Assembly: GCA_965230015.1 (NCBI GenBank)
Contig: CBDDKF010000017.1
Span: 186,001-250,000 of the forward strand
DNA: 64,000 nucleotides
Source of the DNA: JABSQH01 sp965230015
Lineage (GTDB): Bacteria > Actinomycetota > Acidimicrobiia > Acidimicrobiales > Ilumatobacteraceae
Direction of reading: 5' to 3'
How positions within the stretch are numbered: position 1 is the first letter of the stretch; each line of letters opens with the position of its first letter. A program made the translations under genes and the position numbers. Under the pieces are notes generated by a model. The model was not told the origin of the DNA and did no database searches. It saw only the letters and a program-made list of their open reading frames with translations. Below are positions 17,012-24,883 of the stretch, piece after piece.

Positions 17012-18046
17012 TCAGCGGGTGAGTGCTTTGGTGTCGTGGACGAGGTGCCGGTAGACGGTGTCGGAGATCCGGCGTTTCAACGCTCGCAGCGCTTCTTTGG
17101 ATGACTTGCCTTCGTCGAGTTTGCGGTCGTAGAACGCGCGGCCGATGGTGTCGTGGCGGAGCTGGCTGATAGCGATCACTTGGATCGCCCAGTTGAGTTG
17201 CCGATTGCCGCGGGGGTTGAGCCGGTGCCGGACTTTGTCGCCCGAGGAGGCTTCGATCGGGGCGGTGCCGTTGTAGCTGGCGTAGCGATACCGGGTGGGG
17301 AACCGGTCGATGTTGCCGGTGTGGCCGATGATGATCGCGGCAGTGACTGGGCCGAGCCCGACGACGTCGGTCAGGGTGGTTCCCGACGCTTTGACCGCAG
17401 CGGTGATGCGCCGTTTGGAGACCTTCATCTTGGCGGTGATCTCGTTGATCGAGTCGACGAGATCGTGGGCGAGGTCGAGGCGTTGGCGACTCATCGAGTC
17501 GGTCGGCGAGTAACGGTCCAACAGTGTGTTGACCCTGGTCATCGACGTCATTCGGAACTCGGCTCCGCCGGGGAACATCTCACACAGCAATGCATGCAGC
17601 CGACAGCTCTCGAGATTCTTCTGCCGTCCGAGATCTCGTTGCCGCTTGGCCAGTAGCCGCAAGATCCGGGTGTGATCGTCGGGCAACACCGCGGCGAGAT
17701 CGTTGGCCCGCAACGCGGCGATAGCGACTGAGCGGGCATCGTTAGGGTCGTTCTTCTGCGACCGACCAGTGCTCAACGTGCGCACCCGAGAGGCGCGCAC
17801 CGCTGGCACGTCAACAACGGTCTCACCCGCGGCGATCAGCTGCTGCGACAACAAGTAGCCGAGGCCTTGGGCGGACTCGACCGCCCACACTCGATCATCG
17901 CGGAACCCGTCCGCCCACTCCCGCAACAACGCGGCTTGGGTCGGACAGGAACGAATACAGATCTCGTCGACAACGGTCTCGAACGCGTCGACCGCAACAG
18001 CGGTGTGGGATGCCTTGTGAGGGTCAATCCCGATCGTGATGGACAT
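17012..18046 (-). CDS. IS110-family transposase
   Basis: Protein of 344 residues. The N-terminal RuvC-like DEDD domain starts IGIDPHKASHTAVAVDAF and continues with VWAVESAQGLGYLL and SQKNDPNDARSVAIAAL. The C-terminal Tnp-IS110 domain has DVVGLGPVTAAIIIGHTG, YASYNGTAPIEASSGDKVR and NPRGNRQLNWAI. The Ser in the ASSG motif is the expected nucleophile. Members of this family recombine DNA guided by an RNA from the element's own non-coding end. The frame is intact and of normal length, so the copy may be active. Start ATG at 18046. About 370 nt of non-coding DNA precede it and up to about 180 nt of element-like sequence follow. Confidence 0.93.
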   Translation of the reverse strand: MSITIGIDPHKASHTAVAVDAFETVVDEICIRSCPTQAALLREWADGFRDDRVWAVESAQGLGYLLSQQLIAAGETVVDVPAVRASRVRTLSTGRSQKNDPNDARSVAIAALRANDLAAVLPDDHTRILRLLAKRQRDLGRQKNLESCRLHALLCEMFPGGAEFRMTSMTRVNTLLDRYSPTDSMSRQRLDLAHDLVDSINEITAKMKVSKRRITAAVKASGTTLTDVVGLGPVTAAIIIGHTGNIDRFPTRYRYASYNGTAPIEASSGDKVRHRLNPRGNRQLNWAIQVIAISQLRHDTIGRAFYDRKLDEGKSSKEALRALKRRISDTVYRHLVHDTKALTR

Positions 18047-18260
18047 GACAGTGGTGCCTTTCTCTCAGCGATAGAGCCAAGGGTGGGCACTCCTGATTCG
18101 AGCCGATCGTGTTCGCGCCTCTTTCGAGCCACACCCCGACCGATGGACGCCGACCGGCTGACAGTTCGATACAAAGCCAACCCGCAGGCGGCAGGCACTT
18201 CCGAGTCAACCGACCGGCACCACCGACGCTACGACAACCGCCGCAACGCACCCACCGACT
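18047..18260 (-). ncRNA. Candidate IS110 bridge (seek) RNA region
   Basis: This is the non-coding stretch directly upstream of the transposase start, where IS110-group elements encode the guide RNA that pairs with target and donor. Self-complementary pieces are visible, but I could not fold it or define ends. The alternative location is the downstream side, as in the IS1111 group. Edges are arbitrary. Confidence 0.35.
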
Positions 18261-18418
18261 CAATCAGGCACCGTTGCGTTCTGCCTCCTGATCGAGATCG
18301 ACAGCCGGGAGCGACCGCGCCCGTTGTGCGGAGCCAAGCTTCAGATGCCGCTCGGCGACTGACTGCGGAGCGTCATACTTGCGCTCATGTCGACGTTCCT
18401 AGGGGGTGTCTCCGGCTG

Positions 18419-18823
18419 ATGGTTGTGCTGCTGATCGCTTTCGGCGCTGTTGCCGTCGCCGCCCTAGGCGCCGTTGGGTTGAGGTCCATGCGGAGCACCA
18501 CGGCCTATACGGACGAGGATTGGCAGCGAGACTTGATTGTCGCTACTGGTCGAGCCAACGGGCTGCGCTCGTGGCTGGCGCGAGAGAACGCACGTGACCG
18601 AGTGTGGGTACCACCGATGAATCGGGTTTGCCCGAGGTGTCATGCGCCGATTTCTGCGTTTCACAGCGGCCCGGGAAGAGGTTGGTGGGTGAACCCGACT
18701 GATACTGAGTTGGTTGCTGCGTGCGAGCATCACGGCCATCCTCCTGCCAATGTCGCGACCACTCGACGTCGGCAGATTGACGACCTCGTGCGCCGAGGCG
18801 AGCTGGGACCGAGCCGGTACTGA
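18419..18823 (+). CDS. Small membrane-anchored protein with Cys/His cluster
   Basis: 134 residues from the ATG at 18419. The frame is open far upstream, but that part is antisense to the IS110 element. Residues 1-21 (MVVLLIAFGAVAVAALGAVG) form a single N-terminal membrane helix. The soluble part holds VCPRCHAPISAFHS and a later AACEHHGHPP, which could bind one zinc ion. It ends DDLVRRGELGPSRY. No family is recognised. A spacer motif follows the stop by about 54 nt. Confidence 0.6.
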   Translation: MVVLLIAFGAVAVAALGAVGLRSMRSTTAYTDEDWQRDLIVATGRANGLRSWLARENARDRVWVPPMNRVCPRCHAPISAFHSGPGRGWWVNPTDTELVAACEHHGHPPANVATTRRRQIDDLVRRGELGPSRY

Positions 18824-18876
18824 GTGCCGCTGCGTCGATACAGCGCCCATAACGGAACATTGCGTTCAACCGATTC

Positions 18877-18909
18877 ACCCGCTCAGGTACGGCACCGATG
18901 CGCTCGGCG
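18877..18909 (+). repeat. Directional spacer motif
   Basis: CACCCGCTCAGG-TACGGCACCGATGCGCTCGGCG; core at 18890-18895. It lies between two genes on the + strand. Confidence 0.55.
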
Positions 18910-19069
18910 ATGTGTACGGAAACGCCGACGCGATCTCGTCCGCCCCGATGGCTCCGCCACCAGCCGGCCGGCGCTTCAATGCTGCTGACTTGAGCTGGGC
19001 GTCGCAGAGAACTCGCATGTGCGGGTCGCCGTGGTTTGGCAAGATCGCTGCATCGCGATCGGGGCCTCG

Positions 19070-19927
19070 ATGACGAACAGCAAGCACAGCGCCAAGGTGT
19101 CGGAGGTGTGGAAACACCTTGCATTGGTCGAAGCTGTCACCCGACTGCAGCCACGGCGATACGCCGAGACCAACGCCGGTTCGCCCTCGTACCCGATCGT
19201 CGACGACGGCGAGCGCGCGTTCGGTGTCCGTAGCTTCATGCGCCGCGCCGTGAACGACCCAGAACTGTGCAGCACCCGCTACTTCGCACGCCTACGGCAG
19301 CAACCGAACCCCGTGTCGTACCGCGGGTCTCCCGGTTGGGTCGTCGAAGAACTCGGACTCAGGTGTAGCTATCTGCTGTGCGACATCGACCCAGGATCGC
19401 TCGACGAGCTCCGCAGATATGTCGATGTCGAGGGCTGGGGAAGCGTCGTCGAGATCGTCGACAGCGACGGCATGGCAACTGTCGCCGAAGCTGTCCGACA
19501 GAGCCCGGGCGATTGGTTCGTGTTCATCGATCCCTTCGATCACTTTGCCTCGATCGACGAAGGCCCGAACGCCGTCGACGTCGTCGTCCAGCTGCTGGAG
19601 GGAACGGTGTCGTTTGCGTGCTGGTACGGGTACAACGAACCCGCACAGCGCTTCTGGTTGCCCAAACTGCTCGCCGAGCGCACCGACCGCGCTCTGTGGG
19701 CGGGAGACATCCTCACCGTCGACGCGAACGGACAGGTCGACACTGGCGGCCATCTCGGCGACGCCACGACGCCCGGCACCGGATCCGGGATGGCTTTCGG
19801 CAACATCCCCGTCGAGCTCACCGCGACACTGCAAGCTCTTGGCGAGCACCTCGAAGCTGTCTACACCCCTGCGCAGCTTCCCTCAGGACGTCCCGGAGGG
19901 TTGAAGTTCGGTGTCCTCACGAGCTGA
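19070..19927 (+). CDS. RlmJ-like (23S rRNA adenine methyltransferase family) protein
   Basis: 285 residues from the ATG at 19070 (MTNSKHSAK). The start SKHSAKVSEVWKHLALVEAV followed by QPRRYAETNAGSPSY matches the RlmJ family pattern (NH.D..KH..L, then an aromatic/acidic-x-x-AG SAM loop). Further on are YLLCDIDPGSLDEL and VFIDPFDHFASI, the latter at the place of the DPPY/DPPF catalytic motif. The change from DPP-aromatic to DPFDHF is unusual for an N6-adenine methyltransferase and raises doubt about the substrate. The context gives no further hint; the gene stands alone between two spacer motifs. Confidence 0.6.
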   Translation: MTNSKHSAKVSEVWKHLALVEAVTRLQPRRYAETNAGSPSYPIVDDGERAFGVRSFMRRAVNDPELCSTRYFARLRQQPNPVSYRGSPGWVVEELGLRCSYLLCDIDPGSLDELRRYVDVEGWGSVVEIVDSDGMATVAEAVRQSPGDWFVFIDPFDHFASIDEGPNAVDVVVQLLEGTVSFACWYGYNEPAQRFWLPKLLAERTDRALWAGDILTVDANGQVDTGGHLGDATTPGTGSGMAFGNIPVELTATLQALGEHLEAVYTPAQLPSGRPGGLKFGVLTS

Positions 19928-20033
19928 CATCGCAGCGACAATCCATGCGCGGCGACGGCCCGCCCCACGCCTTGGCGACGCCGCCCTGAGCCCAGACCCA
20001 CTCGATAATCGCGATCGCAGAGAGCTAACGGAA

Positions 20034-20063
20034 CGGTCCTCGTACGGCACGGTTGCGCTCGGT
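20034..20063 (+). repeat. Directional spacer motif
   Basis: CGGTCCTCGTACGGCACGG, then TTGCGCTCGGTG; core at 20045-20050. It lies between two convergent genes, so it is not a promoter for either. A nearby TTGCG...CGCAA pair could form a hairpin. Confidence 0.55.
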
Positions 20064-20090
20064 GAAGCGCTCGCAATTGTCCTGTCTGGA

Positions 20091-21002
20091 TCAGCGTGAG
20101 TCGTGTGCGTGCGCGTCGACAAAGGCTCGCAGGACGTCCTGCCACTCCGGCGACGATGTCCGGATGCCGATCGGCGCACAGTCGAGATCGTCGACCCAGC
20201 GACCGAGCGCGTCAATCCGGGCGCCAATGAGTGAGTCGATCACGGCCAAGTCGGGTGACCGCTCGGTGGCGTCCGCGTATCCGTCGAGGAACGGCGACCG
20301 GAAGGCGTCGTATCGGTCAGGACTCGCATTCACCTCGGCGTCGAAGAGCACCATGTACAGCGAGTTCGCAACGTCGTAGAGCACCGGCCCGTGGCCGCAG
20401 TCGTCGAAGTCGACGATGCTCGGCCCAACTGGGGTCACGATGACGTTCTGATCACTGAAGTCACCGTGCACGAGCTGCCAGTGGCTTCGGTCACCGTGAT
20501 CGTCGACGAGTGCGGGAACCGGAGGCAGATCCCACGCCTCGATCTGGCCCAGCGCAGCGTGCAGCTCACCGAGCGTTCGACCGAGGAGACTCGCATCTGC
20601 AGCGACTGCAGTGTCGGCCGGCCGGCCCGAAACGAACGGTGTCGCTGTCAGCAACCACGCGCCCACGACATGCATCAACGAGTCGTCGATCCGGATCGGA
20701 GCGACTACGGAGTCAGTGATCTCAGCGAGCGATTCGGTCATCGCCATCCGGCTCGCCAGCGTCGAGCGGTCGGCCAACTGTGCGTCGGTGAACTTGACCA
20801 CGGCCGGGCGGCCGTCGACCGTTCCGGTGAGCACTCGGGACTGCTTGCCGGCGTGGAGTTCTCCATCCACGACGATGCCCAGTCGACTCAACGCCCCATG
20901 ATCGGGAAGCGGAGGACTGGACCAGCTCACCGCCCGAGTATCGCTGGCCGGGGCACCGGGAAGGCGCTCGATATCGCTCACAGTCAGAACACCGCTCACC
21001 AC
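20091..21002 (-). CDS. Aminoglycoside phosphotransferase (APH)/choline kinase-fold protein
   Basis: About 303 residues with the protein-kinase-like APH fold. The ATP-lysine region is RPAVVKFTDAQLADRS. The catalytic Brenner motif is WQLVHGDFSDQNVIVT, and the metal-binding Asp lies in SIVDFDDCGHGP. The frame runs open to 21143, but the first ~47 residues are Arg/Pro-rich and overlap the divergent neighbour. GTG codons at 21002, 20999 and 20981 are the plausible starts. The substrate (an antibiotic, small metabolite or sugar) cannot be told. It is divergent from a P-loop kinase at 21076. Confidence 0.75.
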   Translation of the reverse strand: MVSGVLTVSDIERLPGAPASDTRAVSWSSPPLPDHGALSRLGIVVDGELHAGKQSRVLTGTVDGRPAVVKFTDAQLADRSTLASRMAMTESLAEITDSVVAPIRIDDSLMHVVGAWLLTATPFVSGRPADTAVAADASLLGRTLGELHAALGQIEAWDLPPVPALVDDHGDRSHWQLVHGDFSDQNVIVTPVGPSIVDFDDCGHGPVLYDVANSLYMVLFDAEVNASPDRYDAFRSPFLDGYADATERSPDLAVIDSLIGARIDALGRWVDDLDCAPIGIRTSSPEWQDVLRAFVDAHAHDSR

Positions 21003-21075
21003 TCGCAAACGGCGCCGATGCGCGCACCTAGGCGCGCGGGATTGCCGCGTGAGCCCGGCAGGCGACAATGGGTAG

Positions 21076-21669
21076 GTGGTTGCATCATCCGAGTCGGTCA
21101 TTCCGTTCGTCGTCTTCATTTCGGGCGTGCCGGGTGCGGGCAAGACGACGCTTGGTTGGCAGCTCTCGCGTCGGGTTCACGTGCCGTTCGTCAGTCGCGA
21201 TGACTTCAAGACCGGTCTGCATGTCACACATCACAGCAACGACCCGACCGAGGCGTGGCGTTTCGCTGAGCATGCGTTTGACGCGTTCTTCGAGACCATC
21301 AGCGTGATGGTTCGAAACGGTGTAAGTCTCGTCGCCGAGGCTGCCTTCCACGCCGACCGGGCACCTGCACCGATTGCCGAACTGGCGAGTTCGTGCCAGG
21401 TGATTCACATCCCGCTGAGTACACCCGATGAGATTGCGATTGATCGCTACGTCGAGAGGGCCCGAGAGCGCCCCCGGCATCCGTCCCACAACGACAGCCG
21501 GTTCGGGGAAGAGATGCGCGACGGCACCAGCAGTGTCGAGGTGTACCGAGTCGAGCTGCCGTGCCCGACACTCAGCGTGGACGGCTCCGAGGAGTGGGAC
21601 CCCAGCATCGACGAAGTCGTTTCGTTCATCCAGTCAGCTCGCACGGTTCACGCAGTGCCGGATGGCTGA
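21076..21669 (+). CDS. P-loop small-molecule kinase-like ATPase
   Basis: 197 residues beginning with a GTG at 21076. The Walker A motif FISGVPGAGKTTLGWQLSRR is near the N-terminus, followed by VPFVSRDDFKTGLHV, SLVAEAAFHADRAP and RYVERARERPRHPSHND (a lid-like Arg-rich segment). This matches AAA/zeta-toxin-like or chloramphenicol-phosphotransferase-like kinases acting on small substrates. Specific function not assignable. It starts 74 nt from the divergent APH gene and precedes the dioxygenase at 21842. Confidence 0.7.
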   Translation: MVASSESVIPFVVFISGVPGAGKTTLGWQLSRRVHVPFVSRDDFKTGLHVTHHSNDPTEAWRFAEHAFDAFFETISVMVRNGVSLVAEAAFHADRAPAPIAELASSCQVIHIPLSTPDEIAIDRYVERARERPRHPSHNDSRFGEEMRDGTSSVEVYRVELPCPTLSVDGSEEWDPSIDEVVSFIQSARTVHAVPDG

Positions 21670-21841
21670 GCCTGCACGCAACTCTGGCGTAGTGGACCTG
21701 GCGGGAAGCGTCCGAGGTGCGGGTCCGCTCGACATGGCGCAGAGCCGCGGTAGACCTTCCGACATGTCGCAAGGCTGCGAAGCGGTCGTGCGCAGCCCCG
21801 AGTGGATGCGCAGGCTCGCGCCCAACGGCGAAGATGAGGGG

Positions 21842-22723
21842 ATGCTCGATAGCGAACAAGACGGCGTCGCCGTCCCGGATCGTCGGACACGGTACGAGTG
21901 CTTCGAGCTCACGCCGATCACGCCGCACATTGGTGCTGAGATTCGGGGGCTTGATCTCTCCAGGCCACTCACCCAGGCCCAGGATCGGGAGGTGAGGGAA
22001 GCGTTTCGGGACTGGATGGTGTTGGTGTTTCGCGATCAGGAACTGACTCGCGAGCAGCACAAGGACTTCGGCCGGCACTTCGGCGTGCTGCACTCTCATC
22101 CGATGCACAAGGGCGGACATCGAGGCAGTGACCCAGATGTCCTTCCCGTGATCACCCCAGCCGGTGCGCCCCCGAATGCAGGTAACGCCTGGCATACCGA
22201 TGTCTCCTGTGACGAGGTGCCTCCGTTTGGTTCGATGTTGTATGTCACCGAAGTCCCCGGTCACGGCGGTGGTGACACGTTGTTCGCCGACATGGCCCTT
22301 GCGTATGAGCTGCTGTCGGAGCCGATGAAGCAGTTGCTGGAGCCGCTCGACGCTGTCCATGACGGTGCGATCCCGTACGTCGGTTCTTACAAGACCGCAC
22401 CACCAGAAGGCGGGTACCCACGCCATCAGCACCCGGTGATCACCCGCCACCCCGACAGCGGACGCAAGATCCTGTACGTCAACAGCGGATTCACCTCCCA
22501 CATCGTCGGGCTCGAACCCCACGAGAGCCGCGCCATGCTGGACATGCTGTTCAACCTGATCGCAGCCACGCCCCGGCTCCACTGCCGTGTTCGTTGGACA
22601 CCGGGCACGCTGACGTTCTGGGACAACCGATGCACCCAACACCACGCAATCTGGGACTACTACCCGATGACACGCAAAGGCGAGCGCGTATCGGTGGTGG
22701 ACGGACAACCTCCAACGCGCTGA
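21842..22723 (+). CDS. TauD/TfdA-family Fe(II)/2-oxoglutarate dioxygenase
   Basis: 293 residues. The iron-binding triad is visible as WHTD (His118, Asp120) and the distal His in CTQHHAIWDYYP (about 268). An Arg about 10-14 residues later binds 2-oxoglutarate (MTRKGER). The start region FELTPITPHIGAEIRGLDLS is the family's usual N-terminal strand pattern. Such enzymes hydroxylate substrates such as taurine or aryloxyalkanoates; the substrate here is unknown. I chose the ATG at 21842; an in-frame ATG at 21806 is possible. It is followed by the spacer into which the ISL3 element inserted. Confidence 0.88.
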   Translation: MLDSEQDGVAVPDRRTRYECFELTPITPHIGAEIRGLDLSRPLTQAQDREVREAFRDWMVLVFRDQELTREQHKDFGRHFGVLHSHPMHKGGHRGSDPDVLPVITPAGAPPNAGNAWHTDVSCDEVPPFGSMLYVTEVPGHGGGDTLFADMALAYELLSEPMKQLLEPLDAVHDGAIPYVGSYKTAPPEGGYPRHQHPVITRHPDSGRKILYVNSGFTSHIVGLEPHESRAMLDMLFNLIAATPRLHCRVRWTPGTLTFWDNRCTQHHAIWDYYPMTRKGERVSVVDGQPPTR

Positions 22724-22817
22724 CACAACACGCGACGACACCTACGAACACGGTCAATAGTGCGCAGGCAGGACCTGCGAAGTGAACATGTGGATGCGCA
22801 TCGCCCCGCACATATCA

Positions 22818-24227
22818 CGCTCTTCTGTCGTGTCCGTGGGTGAGTTGAGGGCCTATCCGCGGGTGCACCCCGCCTGATTCCTAGGTTTCGCGCTGTCGAA
22901 GGCTCGAAACGAACAGGAAGGCAGACGGGGTGCTGAACACCAAGGTATGGGAGCGGGCGTGCGGGTTGGCGCGCACGGTCGTGGAGGGGGTCCGCGTCGA
23001 TGACACCGACGGCTCGATCGTGGTGTCGGTGCGCCCCAACGCCAAGGCTCGAAGCCGCTGTGGCCGCTGTCATCGTCGAGCGCCTCGATACGACCACGGC
23101 GACGGTCGCCGCCGGTGGCGGGCATTGGATGCGGGCACGACGAAGGTGTTCATCGAGGCCGACGCGCCACGGGTTCGCTGTCGCACGCACGGTCCGACGG
23201 TGGTGGCGGTGCCGTGGGCTCGTCATGGTGTCGGCCACACCCGCGACTTCGACGACCTGGCGGCGTGGCTGGCGGTGCGCACCTCGAAGTCTGCGACGTG
23301 TGAGTTGTTGCGGGTGGCGTGGCGCACCGTTGGTGCGATCGTCACCCGAGTCAACAATGACGTCGAGCAACGTGTCGATCGGCTCGCAGGGTTGTGCCGG
23401 ATCGGGATCGATGAGATCTCATACAAACGCGGGCACCGCTACCTGATCGTCGTGGTCGATCACGACACCGGGCATCTGGTGTGGGCCGGCCCGGGTCGCA
23501 CCGACGCCGACTTGGAGGTGTTCTTCGATGAGCTCGGCGACGAACGCGCCGCCGAGTTGACCCACGTATCGGCTGATATGGCGGGCTGGATCGCCCGGGT
23601 CGTCGCGAAACGCGCCCCGAATGCGCAGCGGTGTGCGGATCCGTTCCATGTCGTCGCGTGGGCGATCGAAGCGCTCGATGTCGAACGCCGCCGAGCCTGG
23701 AACCAGGCATCCGGGCGCAGCAAGATCCCCAACACCACCTCCCAGCGGGGACGAGCGACAGGCACGTCGCTCGGCATCGCACGAGCGCGCTACGCGCTCT
23801 GGAAGAACCCCGGTGATCTCACCGAGAACCAGCGCGCCCAGCTCGACTGGATCGCCAAGATCGACCCCCGACTCCACCGCGCCTACCTGCTCAAAGAAGG
23901 ACTGCGCTTCGTTTTCGCCGCCAAGGGCGACGCCGGCAAACACGCCCTCGACCGGTGGCTGTCATGGGCCCGGCGGTCGCGCATGCCGGCCTTCGTCGAC
24001 CTCGCTCGCAAGATCGTGAAACACCGCGAGGCGATCGATCACGCCCTCGACTCGCGGCTGTCCAATGCACTGATCGAGTCCACCAACACCAAGATCCGAC
24101 TCCTCACCCGGATCGCGTTCGGCTTCCACGGACCCGAACCCCTCATCGCCCTCGCACTGCTCGCGCTCGGCAGCCACCCGCCTGCCCTACCAGGCCGAAC
24201 CTGACCCACAGATCCAGCAGAAGAGCG
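22818..24227 (+). mobile_element. ISL3-family insertion sequence, intact, with 8-bp target duplication
   Basis: Terminal inverted repeats start CGCTCTTCTG at 22818 and end CAGAAGAGCG at 24227. The match continues imperfectly for about 35 bp (GTGGGT and GGCCT shared). The 8-bp direct repeat ACATATCA flanks the element (22810-22817 and 24228-24235), as expected for ISL3. The 1,410-bp element contains one intact transposase. Removing it restores a spacer of the type seen elsewhere (GCACATATCA followed by GCGTGCTC). Confidence 0.92.
22930..24204 (+). CDS. ISL3-family transposase
   Basis: 424 residues. The N-terminal zinc-ribbon SRCGRCHRRAPRYDHGDGRR is followed by an HTH region and a DDE domain: GIDEISYKRGHRYLIVVVDH, VSADMAGW, RCADPFHVVAWAIEALD and IESTNTKIRLLTRIAFGFHG. 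The catalytic Asp, Asp and Glu positions are all present and the frame is intact. It sits 112 nt inside the left inverted repeat and ends 23 nt before the right end. The GTG/ATG choice is clear from the family start MLNTKVWE. Confidence 0.95.
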   Translation: MLNTKVWERACGLARTVVEGVRVDDTDGSIVVSVRPNAKARSRCGRCHRRAPRYDHGDGRRRWRALDAGTTKVFIEADAPRVRCRTHGPTVVAVPWARHGVGHTRDFDDLAAWLAVRTSKSATCELLRVAWRTVGAIVTRVNNDVEQRVDRLAGLCRIGIDEISYKRGHRYLIVVVDHDTGHLVWAGPGRTDADLEVFFDELGDERAAELTHVSADMAGWIARVVAKRAPNAQRCADPFHVVAWAIEALDVERRRAWNQASGRSKIPNTTSQRGRATGTSLGIARARYALWKNPGDLTENQRAQLDWIAKIDPRLHRAYLLKEGLRFVFAAKGDAGKHALDRWLSWARRSRMPAFVDLARKIVKHREAIDHALDSRLSNALIESTNTKIRLLTRIAFGFHGPEPLIALALLALGSHPPALPGRT

Positions 24228-24260
24228 ACATATCAGCGTGCTCTCACAACGCTGCGAACA

Positions 24261-24288
24261 CGCTCGATATCGGCACGTCCAGCTCGGG
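24261..24288 (+). repeat. Directional spacer motif (right of ISL3)
   Basis: CGCTCGATATCGGCACGTCC, then AGCTCGGG; core at 24271-24276. It lies in a convergent gap. Confidence 0.5.
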
Positions 24289-24291
24289 TCG

Positions 24292-24364
24292 ACCCACTCG
24301 GAAATGCGCGTCGAGGGAGACGGCGGTGATACGACAGGCCCAGCGCGATCTGCTGTGCCGGATG
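24292..24364 (+). repeat. ~73-bp repeat, copy 1 (partner at 31347)
   Basis: It shares ACCCACTCGGAAATGCGCG and TCGAG without mismatch with 31347-31420, then a similar GA(C/T)G-CG(A/G)TACRA stretch and a near-identical GCGATC-GC-GTGCCGGATGC end. GTGCCGG at its right edge is inverted relative to the CGGCAC core 80 nt to the left, so the spacer has imperfect dyad symmetry. Confidence 0.6.
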
Positions 24365-24433
24365 CCGGGCGGATGCTGGACGTCGTCGCAGGCCTCGTGT
24401 GGTTACCACTGACCGGTATGGCCAGGGTCTGAT

Positions 24434-24700
24434 CTAGACCTGTTCGAGGGGCACCCGCTCGACCCAACCTTGCTCGCCCATCTGCTTTCGGTAGCGATCA
24501 AGGACACTTGCTCGCGCTCTAGTCAGCAATGCGTTGTAGGTGGGATCGAAAGGCTCCGCGAGATCTCGCTCTAGCTGGCCGGCGATCTTGTCCAGCACGG
24601 CGACCTCGGCGGGATGGCTGACCGCTACTCGCTCGGTCTCACAGATCCGGTGGAGGCACTCGAACAGGACCAGGAGTTCATCGTTCTCGAGATCAACCAT
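24434..24700 (-). CDS. Small hypothetical helical protein
   Basis: 88 residues from the ATG at 24700 (MVDLENDELLVLFECLHRIC), acidic and largely helical by composition, ending YRKQMGEQGWVERVPLEQV. The frame is open to 24874, but that part reads antisense through a spacer motif and is not credible as protein. No family recognised. Confidence 0.55.
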   Translation of the reverse strand: MVDLENDELLVLFECLHRICETERVAVSHPAEVAVLDKIAGQLERDLAEPFDPTYNALLTRARASVLDRYRKQMGEQGWVERVPLEQV

Positions 24701-24831
24701 CGGCGGGGACGCTAGCCCTAGAAGTGTGGCCGTCGAATCAGCTGGCTGGCCGGTTTCGATTGCCGTGCAGTGCAGCTGCGCCCTTCGGCCAAAGACACTC
24801 GATAATGCTCGGGATTCAAACGAGGACTGGT

Positions 24832-24872
24832 CCGCCCAGTACGGCACCTCGCGGATGGGTGACTCGCTCGGC
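24832..24872 (+). repeat. Directional spacer motif, long form
   Basis: CCGCCCAGTACGGCACCTCG, then CGGATGGGTGACTCGCTCG; core at 24842-24847. Same long form as 15816. Confidence 0.55.
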
Positions 24873-24883
24873 ATTGACGACTG

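Noticed and set aside
24434..24700. Toxin-antitoxin unit
   Set aside because: The 88-residue protein has no partner gene and no toxin or antitoxin motif.
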